Assembly (NCBI GenBank): GCA_947396885.1
Contig: OX377205.1
Span: 21,315,407-21,379,406, forward strand
Direction: 5' to 3'
Length of the DNA stretch: 64,000 bases
Source of the DNA: Heligmosomoides polygyrus polygyrus
Taxonomy: Eukaryota; Nematoda; Chromadorea; Rhabditida; Heligmosomidae
Shown here: positions 31,990 to 43,140 of the stretch, in pieces
How positions within the stretch are numbered: position 1 is the stretch's first letter
Layout of the letters: every line of letters starts with the position of its first letter
The notes under the pieces: model-generated
What the model saw: the letters and a program-made list of their open reading frames with translations, nothing else
Databases searched by the model: none
What the model was told of the DNA's origin: nothing
Made by a program: the position numbers and the translations under genes

Positions 31990-32425
31990 GTGAGACTTTT
32001 GCTAGGATTCAAAAACAGGTCAGCGGCGCACTATCCTTAGCTTTTCCCTTAATTTTAACTTCGTTTTACGCTTGACCGTCACCTATCTCGAACTGACTTG
32101 TTATTTTTCACGTGTAAAGACATTGGTAAGCACCCTTTTAGCATTTGAACTTTAAAAAACTGGCAAAATTTCGTACTCCATCGCTAACCATGCGTCACCG
32201 AGCGCACATCCTCGCTTCAGCGCAGCGGCATTGCATGCGGCTAGCGCGCGACGCGTTGGAGTTACGTCATGGAGCCGATCTAAATGGGAGCTGGGTGTCT
32301 GTTACACATGGCACTCGCGCTTTAGGCCGTTAAACTTACATAAATCATTTTCTGACAACTCAGGGAGTGCCCATGTTCCACCTTCGCTTCAGTTCTCCAC
32401 GAACAGCAAGTAACCAGAGCATCCA
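31990..32425. other. No recognised feature
   Basis: No supported gene or repeat. Confidence 0.35.
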
Positions 32426-32429
32426 TCAA

Positions 32430-33110
32430 CGCGTTGACGACCGTGTGATACGACGTCGTGTCACACCCTTTCGGTCGCGTGAGATCGCGTGACACGATGT
32501 CGTGTCACGATCTTGTAATTTTCTTTCCAAGTTGGATTCAAATCTTTCGAAGGAACTTATTTGTGCTATGTGTACTTCACCTACAGACATCGCTGCAAAA
32601 TGCATGGTCCAAGAGAACAATTTTCGGTGACTGATTTATTACGCTTGTCGACAATTAGTGGATTCAATTAACAAACATACAAATAGTGATTACTTGCCAC
32701 ATTTTTTGTGCTTAGAATTGAAACAGTCAACACAGAAATAACAGTGACACCTGATGCAACGAGTGCGAACTCTTCTGGCGCGTGCTGCAGCATATCCGCG
32801 CCCAAGCTCTTTGCATAGCCTTTCGTAACAGCCCCTGCAACGTCTGCGATCGTTTGATTTCGTCCCGCCAACTTCCTCAAATCCGGGAGCGATCTCGCGT
32901 GTGTTCAGTCGACCACGATCCAGCAGTGATTCTACAAGCTTGAGCTTGAAAAAGTCAACAAATATTTAAAAACCGTGTGACACGACATCGTGTCAAAAAT
33001 TTTGCGGTCTGTGGGTCCGTGTGACACGATACCGTGACAAGCTTTTGATGTTGCAAGAAATCGATGGTTCCACGCGCCAGACACGCGATAGTCGCGCGGT
33101 CGTCAACGTG
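32430..33110 (-). mobile_element. piggyBac-like element, internally deleted, retaining transposase C-terminus
   Basis: The right end, inverted, reads TTAA then CACGTTGACGACCGCG. The left reads TCAA then CGCGTTGACGACCGTG, so one of the two TTAA sites has mutated. Subterminal palindromes TGTGACACGACATCGTGTCA and relatives occur near both ends. At 681 bp it is far below the 2-3 kb of autonomous piggyBac elements. Confidence 0.75.
32690..32964 (-). pseudogene. piggyBac transposase C-terminal Cys-rich domain
   Basis: A frame without ATG, open from about 32964 to a stop at 32690-32692. It reads FFKLKLVESLLDRGRLNTRE, then NDRRRCRGCYERLCKELG, then VRTRCIRCHCYFCVDCFNSK and HKKCGK. The cysteines (CxxC, then a second group CxxCxCxxCxxC and a final C) form the zinc-binding knuckle that ends piggyBac-family transposases and binds the element ends. 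The catalytic DDD core is missing. It lies inside TTAA-type ends, which supports the identity. The competing 70-codon frame in the same strand (32668-32880) is a shadow. Confidence 0.78.
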
Positions 33111-33149
33111 TTAAAGTGACACACTGTTTGGCTGTCCACTACTACTAGA

Positions 33150-33345
33150 TTGGATAGAAGCAGGTACTACGGACTGGTCCAAGTCATTTTCTTCAAGCCT
33201 CAACTGGCAGTTACTGAGCGTATAGGCTATTATAATGATGTTTGTTGCGATCAAAACCGGTTTGCCCGCCGGATCTTGAACCAGCACTCTCTGCTTTCCG
33301 GGCAGGATGCTACTCCTTACACTACCGGCGATGTTTGATCGCATT
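33150..33345 (-). repeat. SINE-B copy
   Basis: Minus strand: ATCGCCGGTAGTGTAAGGAG (A-box region), CAAGATCCGGCGGGCAAACC (decayed B box), TTTTGATCGCAACAAACATC, then CCAGTTGAGGCTTGAAGAAA near the 3' end. It matches the units at 14416 and 14598. Confidence 0.65.
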
Positions 33346-33396
33346 CAACATATACGATATGCTCCTGACGTATCAATACTCGACCGTGAGATCTGG

Positions 33397-33535
33397 GACC
33401 AGATTCATCAACCACTTGCCGCCTTCTAACGTGAAAATACCGTCAAATCCCCTGATATGACATTCATTAGCACCAGGTTTGGCGGTATTTCCACCGTTAA
33501 AGGGGCGGTAAGCGGTTGATGAATCTGGCCCCAGG
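33397..33535. mobile_element. Short MITE of the GATTCATCAACGACTTA family
   Basis: CTGGGACCAGATTCATCAAC at the left, TTGATGAATCTGGCCCCAG at the right; 139 bp with long inverted ends. Confidence 0.75.
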
Positions 33536-33639
33536 ATGAGCCGGCAGCTAAGCTATAAGCAGCGAACAGGTAAAGCTGAGGGCCTTATTGCAAACAATGT
33601 TTTCTGTGTTTGTTGAAGTCTAGAGTGTTGTTGTTGAGG

Positions 33640-33860
33640 TTATAAGCTGCTAGATGGACGTAGAGTTTCGATCAGAACCCTTGCCTCCGCCGGGACTCGA
33701 ACCAGCTCACTCTGCTCATCCCGATATCACAGATGACTGCAACAAAGGCGATATGGCGGATGTTAGGATAAGGGTAAAGGATGGCGTTACTCAACCCACA
33801 TGCATTCTACCTCTACGAAATGTTGTGGACGAGATGCGAACGCGCATTTTTTCCCGAAGG
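33640..33860 (-). repeat. SINE-B fragment followed by a SINE-A 3' fragment
   Basis: 33640-33720 has GAGGTTATAAGCTGCTAG, GTTTCGATCAGAACC and a B-box complement GGGACTCGAACCAGC. 33766-33860 holds the 3' half of SINE-A (GGATAAGGGTAAAGGATGGC, GTTACTCAACCCACA). Confidence 0.55.
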
Positions 33861-34001
33861 CATGACCTTATTATCAACTTCTCTTTTTTTCACATTTAAA
33901 ATTAAAATGTGAGTGAAGAATCACTACAGCAAGAAAAAAATGTCAGCGAATAGTTCTCAGCACCAGAGGGATGAAGAATATTCCTACGTACATAGGAGTT
34001 A

Positions 34002-35586
34002 TTAGGTTGTCGGATTATAAACATCGTTTTTGCTCAAAAAGAAATCTTGTTACTTAAGGGCTTGGAAAATCCGGAAATGCCAGAACCGTATCTCCCTGTC
34101 ACATGACCTAGGGTGACCCACACGATCTGGCCATTGGCACTGACGAAGACTATTTAAGGCAACCGCCGCCGCCGTCCCAAAGAGTTCGTCTGTTCCCGCT
34201 CGCCCTCGACCACGCCACCGCCACCGTCCTCGACCGCTGCCCGACTCCGACGGACCGCCACCGACGTCGTCTACGATGAGCCCGTCGGCCTGATCACCCG
34301 TCGCGCCGTCGCCGTCGACTGTCGCCACCGTCGCCTACCTTCGCGCCTGCCCCGCCGACGTCACCTCTGCGCCCGATCGCTTCTTGTCATGATGCTATAC
34401 ACGGATAAACTATGATTACCACTGAAGTGTCATGCTGCTCGCGAGGGTGAACCGCCCGAGCTATTACTTTACAAGAAAAGAATGACCATGCCTTAGCACA
34501 AGTGGTAATCTCCTTGTTATCAACGACATGTCGCCAACGTCCTCTCAAAGGATGGATGCCCTCCTCGAAGAACTCCGGTGGCTGCTACTCGAAGAAGTTG
34601 GACACCCAAATTTCGACTTCGTCACGGCTTTCAAGTTTTTTCTCCGCCAAGGTGTGCAGCATCGATCGGAAAAGATGGTAGTCTGATGGCTCAAGCTCTG
34701 TGCTATAAGGCGGCTGAGGCAGAAATTCCCAATCAAACTCCTCAATTTTTGCAGCGTGATATTTGCGGCGTGCGATCGAGCGTTGTCATAGAGAAATTTC
34801 GCAGTTGCTGGGTTCACTCCTTGTCGACGCAGTGCTTGCTCCACGCGGCTCAGTTGATCTTCGTGAAGGTCTGACGTATCCGTTTGGCCTGTATCTAGCA
34901 CCCCCTAATTCACCAGACCTCTACTGTTCCATCAAGCACAATGGAGTCGTAGAAACCGCTGTTCTTCGTTTTGCGGATGAAAATTCCAGCGACGGCGACC
35001 CGTGCTACCTTGTTTATGTCGCTGAGCTGCTGTGGCACCGATTTTCCACAGATTTTCCACACTGATTTGACTCTCCGATTGCACCAAACGATCGACAATG
35101 GTAGAATGGTGACAACCGAATCTCTGTGCGAGCTCACGTGTAGTTTGTGTTGGATCTGACTCGGCAGATTTCTTTAATTGCTGGCTATCCACAACTTCAG
35201 GACGCAGTTGATGTTCTTCGCCTTCAAGGCTCTCATCATATCGTATCGGAAACGTTGAAACCATCGCTAGCATTGGCGTAATGATGGAACTTCGCTATCA
35301 AATATTTCAGATATTGGAATTGCGACGGGAAGATGCGATGGGATTCTGCAACAGTTCTTCATTGCTTGAAGTCGTACAACAATCAAACCCACTCTCGGTA
35401 CTTTTGGTAACCCGCACTCGGTAGTTAGTCCAAAAAAAAAATCTTTAAAATTGTCAACGAATCGGTACGAAACTTTGGCGAAAAATGCCATCGGACCGCT
35501 TTTTAAACACGTAAAGTTATGCAAGAAATAACAATAGCAGAGAAACGACATCAAAAGCAGGCGACATTCATAATCCGACAACCTAA
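34002..35586 (-). mobile_element. Mariner element with TA duplication, containing an extra insertion
   Basis: TA flanks (34000-34001 and 35587-35588) and ends TTAGGTTGTCGGATTAT on both sides. At 1585 bp it is about 300 bp longer than a standard mariner. A GC-rich stretch at about 34130-34440 (GCCACCGCCACCGTCC and similar) does not look like mariner and could be the insertion. Confidence 0.88.
34545..35260 (-). pseudogene. Mariner transposase, decayed
   Basis: N-terminal helix-turn-helix part: QLRPEVVDSQQLKKSAESDP, then TQTTRELAQRFGCHHSTIVD, then DRLVQSES (about 35090-35220). Linker HQLSDINKVARVAVAGIF (about 34990-35045). After a gap, the catalytic part reads FLYDNARSHAANITLQKLRS, with the D of the DNAR.H box preserved. 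The following SPDLxPSD box is frameshifted (one frame gives LIAQSLSHQTTIFSDRC). Several frameshifts and an internal deletion of the first-aspartate region make it inactive. Confidence 0.82.
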
Positions 35587-35599
35587 TATATCAGTATGG

Positions 35600-35800
35600 C
35601 GAGGGGTGAAAGAGTCATTTGGTCATACTATGACTTGCTGTGATCAGACGAGTGTTTATGTTTCCCAAACAAATATGGCATCATTTCACAGACCGCGAAG
35701 GAATGGAAGGCTGGTCGGCCTGGGCCAATTCGAATCAGGAATCTGGTATCGGGTGCACGCGACAGCCGGCACCTACTGCGCAACACGCCGGATCTTACCG
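35600..35800 (-). mobile_element. SINE-A copy, 5' two-thirds
   Basis: GAGGGGTGAAAGAGTC at the tail side, then the body (CATACTATGACTTGCTGTGA). The head complement GGTATCGGGTGCACGCGACA is next to GCGCAACACGCC. The 3' end is missing. Confidence 0.68.
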
Positions 35801-35814
35801 GTCGTTGAACAGTG

Positions 35815-36050
35815 CACGTGGTATAAGATTTAGCATCTTTCCCCTGAAAGCAGAGGATGCGGGTTCGAGTGTCGAGAGAGTTTTGATAGCAACTAGGCAA
35901 AAATTCAACAGGTTATGTATAACCTGTATTTCAGCCGCTCTAGGCTTCAAAGAACAAGAAAATCGTTGATTCAAGTCATTTTCTCTAAGATACAAGCGGT
36001 TTTCTTGAGAAAGTTATAAGCCGTTATAGATGCGACCAAAGGAAGGATTT
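35815..36050 (+). repeat. SINE-B-like copy
   Basis: Head AGCAGAGGATGCGGGTTCGA with a B box (GGTTCGAGTGTC), then TTTTGATAGCAACTAGGCAA and CTAGGCTTCAAAGAACAAG. An inverted 3' piece follows (AAGTCATTTTCTCTAAGATA, then AGTTATAAGCCGTTATAGAT). Confidence 0.5.
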
Positions 36051-36339
36051 TAGAAAATGTATCTTACTGAAAGCATGTTGTTTCTTTACGTAGATATCAA
36101 GAAACTGTGAGTGTATTGGCATCGCTTTGCTGAACATTCCTGGGTCAAGTTAAAGAAAGTCTGTGCAGAGCTCACTCAAGAACTGGTTCTCTACCGAGTT
36201 TTTCGGTCTACTTTGTCTCCCTACCCCCACGCCGATGTTCATTCATAGATGTCAACACCCAGTTGTAGGAGACAAGTGCTCCCCCTCTGCAACCCTGTGA
36301 GTGGTAATTGGTCCTTTCATAGCAAAGAGAATGAAAGGT

Positions 36340-36570
36340 TAAGGTACGCCGCTAATCAGTCCTTTTGGACGCACCACGCACTCTAGTTCCAGTGGATGTC
36401 GCGGACACAATTCGAATGCGTATTTGACCTACACTTGCAGGCAAGTAAATAAACAATCATTGTTTCGTCCTTCTCTTATAATCTGGTACCAACTCACATA
36501 CCCGGAGAGGTGAAAGACTTGGTTTGCCTTTGCGGTAAACCGGGACGAAGAACTGGGGTCCTCAGATTCT
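36340..36570 (-). mobile_element. SINE-A copy, diverged
   Basis: AAGGTACGCCGCTAATCAGT, GCGTATTTGACC, ATCTGGTACCAACTCACATA and GGTGAAAGACTTGGTTTGCC follow the SINE-A order. The head is largely lost. Confidence 0.6.
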
Positions 36571-38060
36571 TCTCAGCTCCGATCGGTCCTTAAGATAACA
36601 TCTCAAGGCGATATACAAAAAAAAACTGAATTTGTAAAACGGTGGAATTCGGATCGTCTTCTCTAGGCATCAAGGAACAACCAAAAAGGGTGTCATGTCC
36701 AAAAAGAAAGAAAAAGAATATTAAAAGCTGTTGACGTACCAACTGTGGACGGCTTTGTCTCTGGTGATATAATGATGCCTACGGATGGTCCGGGCGCACA
36801 CGAATCTCCATCTCCAATTAGATCACTAGCGAATATTTCCTTGTGATGCTCAGGCTCCTTTTCAGAAGGTGGTGTAGTTCGGTTTGAATCTAAACATGAT
36901 GTCCAGTACTTCTTTCATTTAAAATTTACTCTTTAGCATCTGATTTTGATCTTTCGAACTCTCTTGCTAGACGAATCTCAGGCTGGTTGTCGCAGGCCCA
37001 TGGGAGGTGGATGGGAAAATGGACTGCTAACCAAATGGGACCATGTACTGCTCAGAGACGCAAGTGAAATGCAGGGGCTGATTCCTTGCTCCTGCTGTGG
37101 GTATTGCATATTCATGCACAGAGAGTGTGGGTGTGTCTGCACAGAGTGTACCCTGCATGCAGGCATGGCTGACGTCTAAGATTCAATCTCTGTAGATGGC
37201 AGACTGAAATGCAACAAAATGAGATTCAGGACCACCTTAAAGCTTCCCCTCCCCCCTTTGGGTAGTCTACCATGCTATCCGAAGTGCCGTTCCCCGCGTG
37301 ACAGAGCCCGTGTTGTACACCAGTCAAGAACAGTAGCACCAATAGGCACAGATGTGTCGATTTTTCCTTGGGAAAAGGCGAAACAGAGGACAGAACGAGA
37401 GGACTGAACTATCGACAGCAACCGGAATACATAGGAGGGAAAAAGAACCAATTAAAAACCACTGCTTCATCAGAAACGCATCCAGGGACTTATGAATACA
37501 ATTAATGCTCAGTTTCATCTGCGCCCCTCAATGTACTGTTTAGAACGATAGTAAACTTAGGAAGAAGCTTGTCCCACCACGGCAGTGTGCAATCTTTTAA
37601 CATTTTCCATCAACATCAACAAGCTCTATTGGGGTTTCACAGTTCTATTACTTAATGCTCTTCGCTTATATAATATAGTTGTCAAATACCGTTCCAAAAA
37701 AGCGCACACGTTGTATATAGTAATTATAACATTTTTTCCGTTTAGAAAAAATCCTAACCCTATTACAACCGCTAGTCCACCAAACTAATCAAACGCGCTA
37801 AACGTATAGATTGTGTCACTTATTTGCACTCGTCAGAAGTTTTATTTAAGACTTTTCGCAAAACTTTAACCTAAAGCTGCGCCTAAAGATCACTTGGAGT
37901 TTAGGTAGCCGTGCGGTTTTGAGCTCAGCAGAGAACATTCCTACTGAAATGGTCTCAATACTAGTTCGGAGTACGGTATCATAGATAACGCATTCAGAAG
38001 GAAAAAGCCTCTGCTGTAAAACTGGTTATCTGGTTACAAACTCGAAGAGAGGTTCCAGAA
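36571..38060. other. No recognised gene
   Basis: A 77-codon Cys-rich ORF at 36946-37179 has no family I recognise. The rest is unassigned. Confidence 0.3.
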
Positions 38061-38065
38061 ATACC

Positions 38066-38127
38066 CCAGCTTTATCGAGAACTCTCGCAGGTCATCTTAG
38101 ATCTGCTGGAGTTCTCGATAAAGCTGG
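38066..38127. repeat. 62-nt hairpin
   Basis: CCAGCTTTATCGAGAACTC is exactly inverted at the other side. The inner segment pairs further (GCAGGTC with GATCTGC, one G-U), leaving about a 6-nt loop. Confidence 0.8.
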
Positions 38128-38709
38128 TAATCCTAGAATTAGGGTGGTGGCGAAACGAACCATAGCAGTTTACATTTACTTTTATTTCTCTAAAATATTC
38201 AAGTAAATTTAGGCAATCAAAATAACCGCTCACGTGAGATATTGGACAATATCTGCTCTATGTGAATGGGGTCTATGTCTCCCGGCAAAGTGCCATGAAT
38301 ACATGGCGTGATTTTTGTTCAAAACTTTCACCCTTTGTACTCGACTGTATGCAGAAACACGTTTTGTGGATAATCATGATTTCACTGGCAAGTGCTTTCG
38401 ATCATTCAAACGATGCATGCCATTATTGAACGACAAGAACGACACTTGATTTGTTAAGCAATATTTCTCTCAATTGAAGAACTTTTTTAAACCATGAGAC
38501 AAGCAGTGCTCAATATAGCAGTACTAGGATGGAATGATAACAATTTCCGTCCGCTCTTCGCCGGAAATCGAAGTTCATCTCTGCTGATGGATCCCACTCC
38601 CCTCACTCAAAAAGAATTCGCATTTCTAGCGCGAAGGGAAGGACGAGTAGGGAAAGACAGCTGAAATCTCAGAGCCCAAAAAGGTTGCGCAAACTGAGGA
38701 CTAGGACTA

Positions 38710-38890
38710 GGATGTGCTTACAACGCCCGCACGCTCGCGTCGGAAGCATCCGTCGAGGACCTGATGATACAAGCCAGGAAGATCAAGTACGGCGTCATCA
38801 GACTGACTGAGACAAGAAGGCACCACCCCTACAGGCTGCCTACTACTCCGGAGAAGAACCATTCTCGGGCAATGCGACAGCAGTCAAAAG
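38710..38890 (+). pseudogene. RTE endonuclease N-terminal fragment
   Basis: The frame GCAYNARTLASEASVEDLMI, then QARKIKYGVIRLTETRRHHP, is the start of the APE endonuclease of the hookworm-type RTE family (same family as 7399-8440). It contains the asparagine of the N-terminal motif (YNARTL) and the catalytic glutamate (LTETRR). It breaks off after about 60 codons, and the remaining sequence to 38990 is not readable as endonuclease. Confidence 0.75.
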
Positions 38891-38999
38891 ATTGTGAACT
38901 GACCTGCGGGCGGTTGACCGTTCCGCTTCAGAGTGCAATTCGCCGCTTTCCACTCCTAAACAAGACACTAAACAACCAGTGGTGCTAATACGAAACTGA

Positions 39000-39600
39000 A
39001 TTCGATAAATAGCCCACCTTCACATAGGGGTGATCAAGAAGATTTTTCACGAAGAGCATCCCGATGTAGCCGTTTTGTTCCTAAAACAGTTTGCACTGAG
39101 CAATGAAAAAGCCATTCAAAAAACGTGCCATGACCACATACTAGATAGTTTGATAACTTATCCATGGAAAAACGATCCCATATAGGCACAACAGCATAGC
39201 ACAGTGCTCTGAAATAGTCTATTATTAGCTAAGAATAATTCATCACTAAAGTCTTTGAGTGCAACTAAACTTTATCTCTACAACACTTCTCAATCAAAGT
39301 AAGCGAAAACACGCTGTCGCAGCAAGATATGGGCGACTCTGCCCCATACTGTGTTTATTTTCTCTATATAGACCGCATATGTTCGATATAGGAAATTATG
39401 AATATATCAATAAATATATAAAGGGAATTTGAAAGAAGAACACGGCAAACCTTAGTAGTTCTTTTCGAAATATAGGAGACATACGCCTCGGTTGCTAAAT
39501 CGAGGATAAGGTGTGATGCTAACTTACAGGTTTTTGAAGGAGTTTAACTTGCTACTTGGAAAGTATGAAGACCTGACGAAGCGCTCTGCGCATGCTTGTA
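39000..39600. other. No recognised feature
   Basis: No supported gene or repeat. Confidence 0.35.
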
Positions 39601-39757
39601 AGTTGTTTATAACGAGATAGAGAAAAGGAGATATGATTCAATGCAGTTGTTTCTGTTCTACTCGTTCATGACTAAGTGTTATACGGTACTGTGTTGTAAC
39701 GCTGTTGTATGCTAGACTGTTGTCTATGCCATAAATAAATAAATAAATAAATAAATA
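39600..39757 (+). repeat. LINE 3' end with (ATAA)n tail
   Basis: A T-rich 3'-UTR-like segment ends in CATAAATAAATAAATAAAT at 39729-39757, the tail type of the CR1-like elements at 47561 and 10711. No ORF remains. Confidence 0.5.
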
Positions 39758-39767
39758 AAAACCGCTT

Positions 39768-40460
39768 CCTCCCGTTATAACGCCTCTGGATAAGACGCTG
39801 CTCTCGATATAACGTAGATTTTCTCCGGCCCCGGCCAGTTTATCTCTACGCCAATACAAATCGACTCCGGTTAGGACGCGTCAGATATAACGCTACTCCC
39901 ATTATAGCGTGGGAATAGGAGGAACTCTGCGTTCAAAAATGACTCCCGTTATAACGCGAGCAGGGCTCAACTGTGGTCCCACACAGAAAATGAAGAGGAG
40001 CAAGATGTCGAGAGCGTCTGGGATCAAACCTACCCATCTATTGCCTTGTTCGTAGCCGCGACCAGCATCTGTGCGACAATGAATTAAATGCATGTAGACG
40101 TTTTTCATGCGTGTGCGACCCACAAAGTGTTCACAGTCGGCAATATGTCGAGCACAGTATAGGACTCCCGGTAGTGATTAGAAGCTACCGTAAATTGTAG
40201 GGTTTCCTCTATAGAAACAACAGAAGGTGTGGATTAAGGCTCAGATTAATCAAAACAATATCCTACACATTTGTTCCAAGCCTGGAGCAGCTGGTATAGA
40301 GGCGCATTCACACTCTCCTCATGGTCACATATTTGGGAACTATAGCCATATTTAGCCATTGTGTGCGATTCTGAATAAACCCACGCGTAAAAGAGTCTAA
40401 AAAAGTTCAGCTCCGATTAGGACGCGACTCCCGTTATAACACGGACTTTCTCCGGTCCCA
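39768..40460. repeat. pogo/Tigger-like remnant
   Basis: CTCCCGTTATAACGC recurs at 39771, 39943 and 40428. AACGCGAGCAGGGCTCAACT (inverse: AGTTGAGCCCTGCTCGCG) looks like a pogo/Tigger terminus. GACTTTCTCCGG and GATTTTCTCCGG accompany it. The copies are out of order and no transposase is seen. Confidence 0.45.
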
Positions 40461-40639
40461 CAAGGGGTTGCACAGCTAAAATTCATTATCCTATGGCCAA
40501 AAGTTATGTTCGCGCTTCCTTTTTCATTCAAAGGGCCGGTTCTGAATTCTTGATGTTTTCGAAAAAGCATGCTTTGCTATCCTCGTTGAACCAATATAAG
40601 CGGCTCGTCGAGAGTTATCTCAGGACTCGATAGATTGTT

Positions 40640-40738
40640 GTTTCTTCTATGTTTGCGTTTATTATCACTGTTTTATAGCTAATTAAGTTTCTTTTGTCGC
40701 GTGTCGTCATACACATATAAATAAATAAATAAATAAAT
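40640..40738 (+). repeat. LINE 3' end with (ATAA)n tail
   Basis: TATGTTTGCGTTTATTATCA and GTCGTCATACACATATAAAT, then ATAAATAAATAAATAAAT. It resembles the end of the LINE at 47561. Confidence 0.5.
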
Positions 40739-40959
40739 ATGAGCCGTCTGTAAACCAGAGAGTACACGTATTGCGCACACTACGGCAGAATAGCCGTCCT
40801 CCTGACGTCGTTCGGCCCGAAATGGGTGTTATGCTATACCAGCACTTCCTAAATTACATGAGCAGACAAAGATTTTTTCGTCGTCCTCATTTCGCACGTT
40901 CTTCTATTAAAGTACAAAGATATCGGAAGACGTTAAGTCCTTCTTGAGACTCTATTAAT

Positions 40960-41177
40960 AGGATGTCGTGGAGGCAATACGAGTCCTTAAATGACATATA
41001 CAATGAATTGTAGTGGCCAGTATTACTGACTTGTCCCTCCCACACATCCGGTACCAATTCAACGACCCCAGAGGGATGGAAGGGTTGGTTGATCTAGGCC
41101 GGAAATCCGAATTAAGAATTTGGAACAGAGTACACTCGACACTTAGCACCTCCTCCGACTGCGCTACCGCGCGCCAG
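40960..41177 (-). mobile_element. SINE-A copy
   Basis: The head on the minus strand is GGCGCGCGGTAGCGCAGTCG with a perfect A box (TAGCGCAGTCG). The body GGATGTCGTGGAGGCAATAC and GGATGGAAGGGTTGGTTGAT follow the family. The extreme 3' end is cut. Confidence 0.75.
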
Positions 41178-41940
41178 TTCTTGTCATTATAGGGAGTTAG
41201 TATGACATTTTTTCTTCCTTGCAGCATTATAAGACTCCGTTCGATGGGGTCCTCGTATCGGTGCGTTGCTGAGAAAATAAAAAAATGAAAATGACAGAAA
41301 TATCAACAACAAAAAATGATGCGCGGTTGTATTGTAATATTACAGGAAAGAAGACCGGGGCAACAATGCAAACCAATTTAAAAAGAGCATACAGCGGTGG
41401 CGAGAGAAAATGTTTGCCTGATCCGATAACTCAACTCAGTTCCCTCTTCAAACAGCCTAAGAGATCTAACGTGTTCCATGTGCCCTACAGTTTTCTCGTC
41501 AAACTAACTCCCCGCACGCCGATCAACTGGAAATTTTCAAAGCGGTGCTATCCGTTACTTAAGCTAGATACTTTCTTTGGGCCTGTACCCGCTTGGAGGC
41601 TGCACATTCTCCTATGACAATAAAAACCACGAGTTCTGTGCTCTCTACCTCGAACGCAGGGTAGGTCATAGAACCGCAAAAGGGAAGAAGCTTGAGACTC
41701 TAGGCTCTGGCTGATAAACCTACCCTTTTTTAGATGCGCCTACCATTTTTTAGATGCTGCGATGCGTGCGCAGCCCGCCGAGTACGCTTTCGTTTGTTCA
41801 ACTTTGTAAAGGCATATTCACAAACTTTTATTTAAGTCATCAAAAACTAGGTGTGCCGGCCACAAAAAGCATTTCTCTGACGTTTTCTGGACAAACGTCG
41901 TGAATGGATTTCACGGGATGTCAAAAGAATACAGAGCCTA
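41178..41940. other. No recognised gene
   Basis: A 110-codon ORF at 41285-41617 has no recognisable domain; it is listed here as unassigned. Confidence 0.3.
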
Positions 41941-41944
41941 CCAA

Positions 41945-42115
41945 TGCATGTCGGATTTCTTCGTCAAAGCCCTGAACGACAGAAGACGCTCTTCATTTTC
42001 ATCGAGCAACTAAAGACCACTGGACTATCCTGACCACAACATATACGAAAGGAGACAAGGCTGGCTCCCGCTGAGCGAATCGATGACAAACGAAAAGGCA
42101 GGTGATAGAGGAGGC
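41945..42115 (+). pseudogene. Possible RTE 3'-terminal coding fragment
   Basis: Reads SDFFVKALNDRRRSS, then, after shifts, HWTIL and ERRQGWLPLSESMTNEKAG. This resembles the WSDFFxKA...HW.TLARDRDKW end of hookworm-type RTE proteins. Weak and frameshifted. Confidence 0.4.
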
Positions 42116-42361
42116 GGGCATATTTTGTTATTTTTATTTATACATTATATTTTTTATTTAGCGGCAAAACACTGACTTGTCGCAACACAAGGCTTTTTTA
42201 AATAGTTAGCTTCTGCATCGAAAAGTTAATTCGGTTAATCCAATGAAAACAGGTTTTTGTTTTGAATTCTGATCGCATTCGGTATGCCAATTTTCTCGTT
42301 AGGACCACATAGGCTGATAATCTACGTGGTCGAAACATAATTATGAGTTCTCACAACGATG

Positions 42362-42415
42362 TTTGTTGCGATCAAAATTCTAGCGCCAGGCCGGAGTCGA
42401 ACCCGTGCTACCTGC
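42362..42415 (-). repeat. SINE-B fragment
   Basis: TTTGTTGCGATCAAAATTCT and CTAGCGCCAGGCCGGAGTCG give the B-box end of the tRNA-like head and the joining segment. Confidence 0.5.
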
Positions 42416-42600
42416 AATGGCCACTAGAAGCTTAAAGTAAATCAAATGAATCACAATTAAATGCCGCTTTGGGGCTTTCACTGTCATGCCTTCGAATTTC
42501 GGTTGATTTTCAATTCTGTTTCGGCGGATCTGCTTGTAGAACGTAGTCGAAGGAGGCGTTGGCAGTCGCATGCATCTGATTCCATATTCATGGTCCTGTC

Positions 42601-42787
42601 CAGGGGCCAGATTCATCAACGAATTACAGAGATTTAACGGGGAAATTACAGCCTAAATTCCTGATCACGCCAACATTTCACCATATCGCCTGTTGAAAAG
42701 CCGCGTTAATTCCCGTTTCTTTTTTTCAGGGATTTCGGCTGCAATTTCTCCCTTAAATCTCTGTAAGTCGTTGATGAATCCGTCCCA
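42601..42787. mobile_element. MITE of the GATTCATCAACGACTTA family
   Basis: GGGGCCAGATTCATCAACGA left and CGTTGATGAATCCGTCCC right. Arms extend through TTACAGAGATTTAA / TTAAATCTCTGTAA. 187 bp. Confidence 0.82.
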
Positions 42788-42834
42788 GAGTCAACTAAGG
42801 CTTCCGTCCCTCCGAGGAATTGGTTTTATGGCCA

Positions 42835-43140
42835 TCGCAGATGTGTAAGCTACACACTCATTTAATTCGCCACCACGATATTCCTTAGAAGCAGAATGCA
42901 TGGCGCGCCCTAAAAACGGATTGATTTACGCCGCCCTTTAAACTTCATCCTCTATGGGAAATGGACAGAAATGGAGGAGAATAGTGTGAGCCCCCCATAT
43001 GCTTGCTTGCCAATTACCCAAGTAATTTTCTGCTGTTTTAGACACGTGGTAGCCCTGTCGGGAAGGTGTCTGCTGTCCCGTGTACCTCGCGTTTGAGGTT
43101 CTTGGTTCAGATCCCTCCTAGTCCAGCCAAGATTTCCATT
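42835..43140 (+). repeat. SINE-A pieces (3' fragment, then a head fragment)
   Basis: 42835-42955 has AGAATGCATGGCGCGCCCTA and ACGCCGCCCTTTAAACTTCA. 43042-43140 has ACGTGGTAGCCCTGTCGG and TTCTTGGTTCAGATCCC, a decayed head with A- and B-box positions. Confidence 0.5.

Noticed and set aside
36946..37179. Cys-rich 77-codon ORF as a zinc-finger protein
   Set aside because: Cysteine spacing fits no finger family I know, and the opposite strand is open too.
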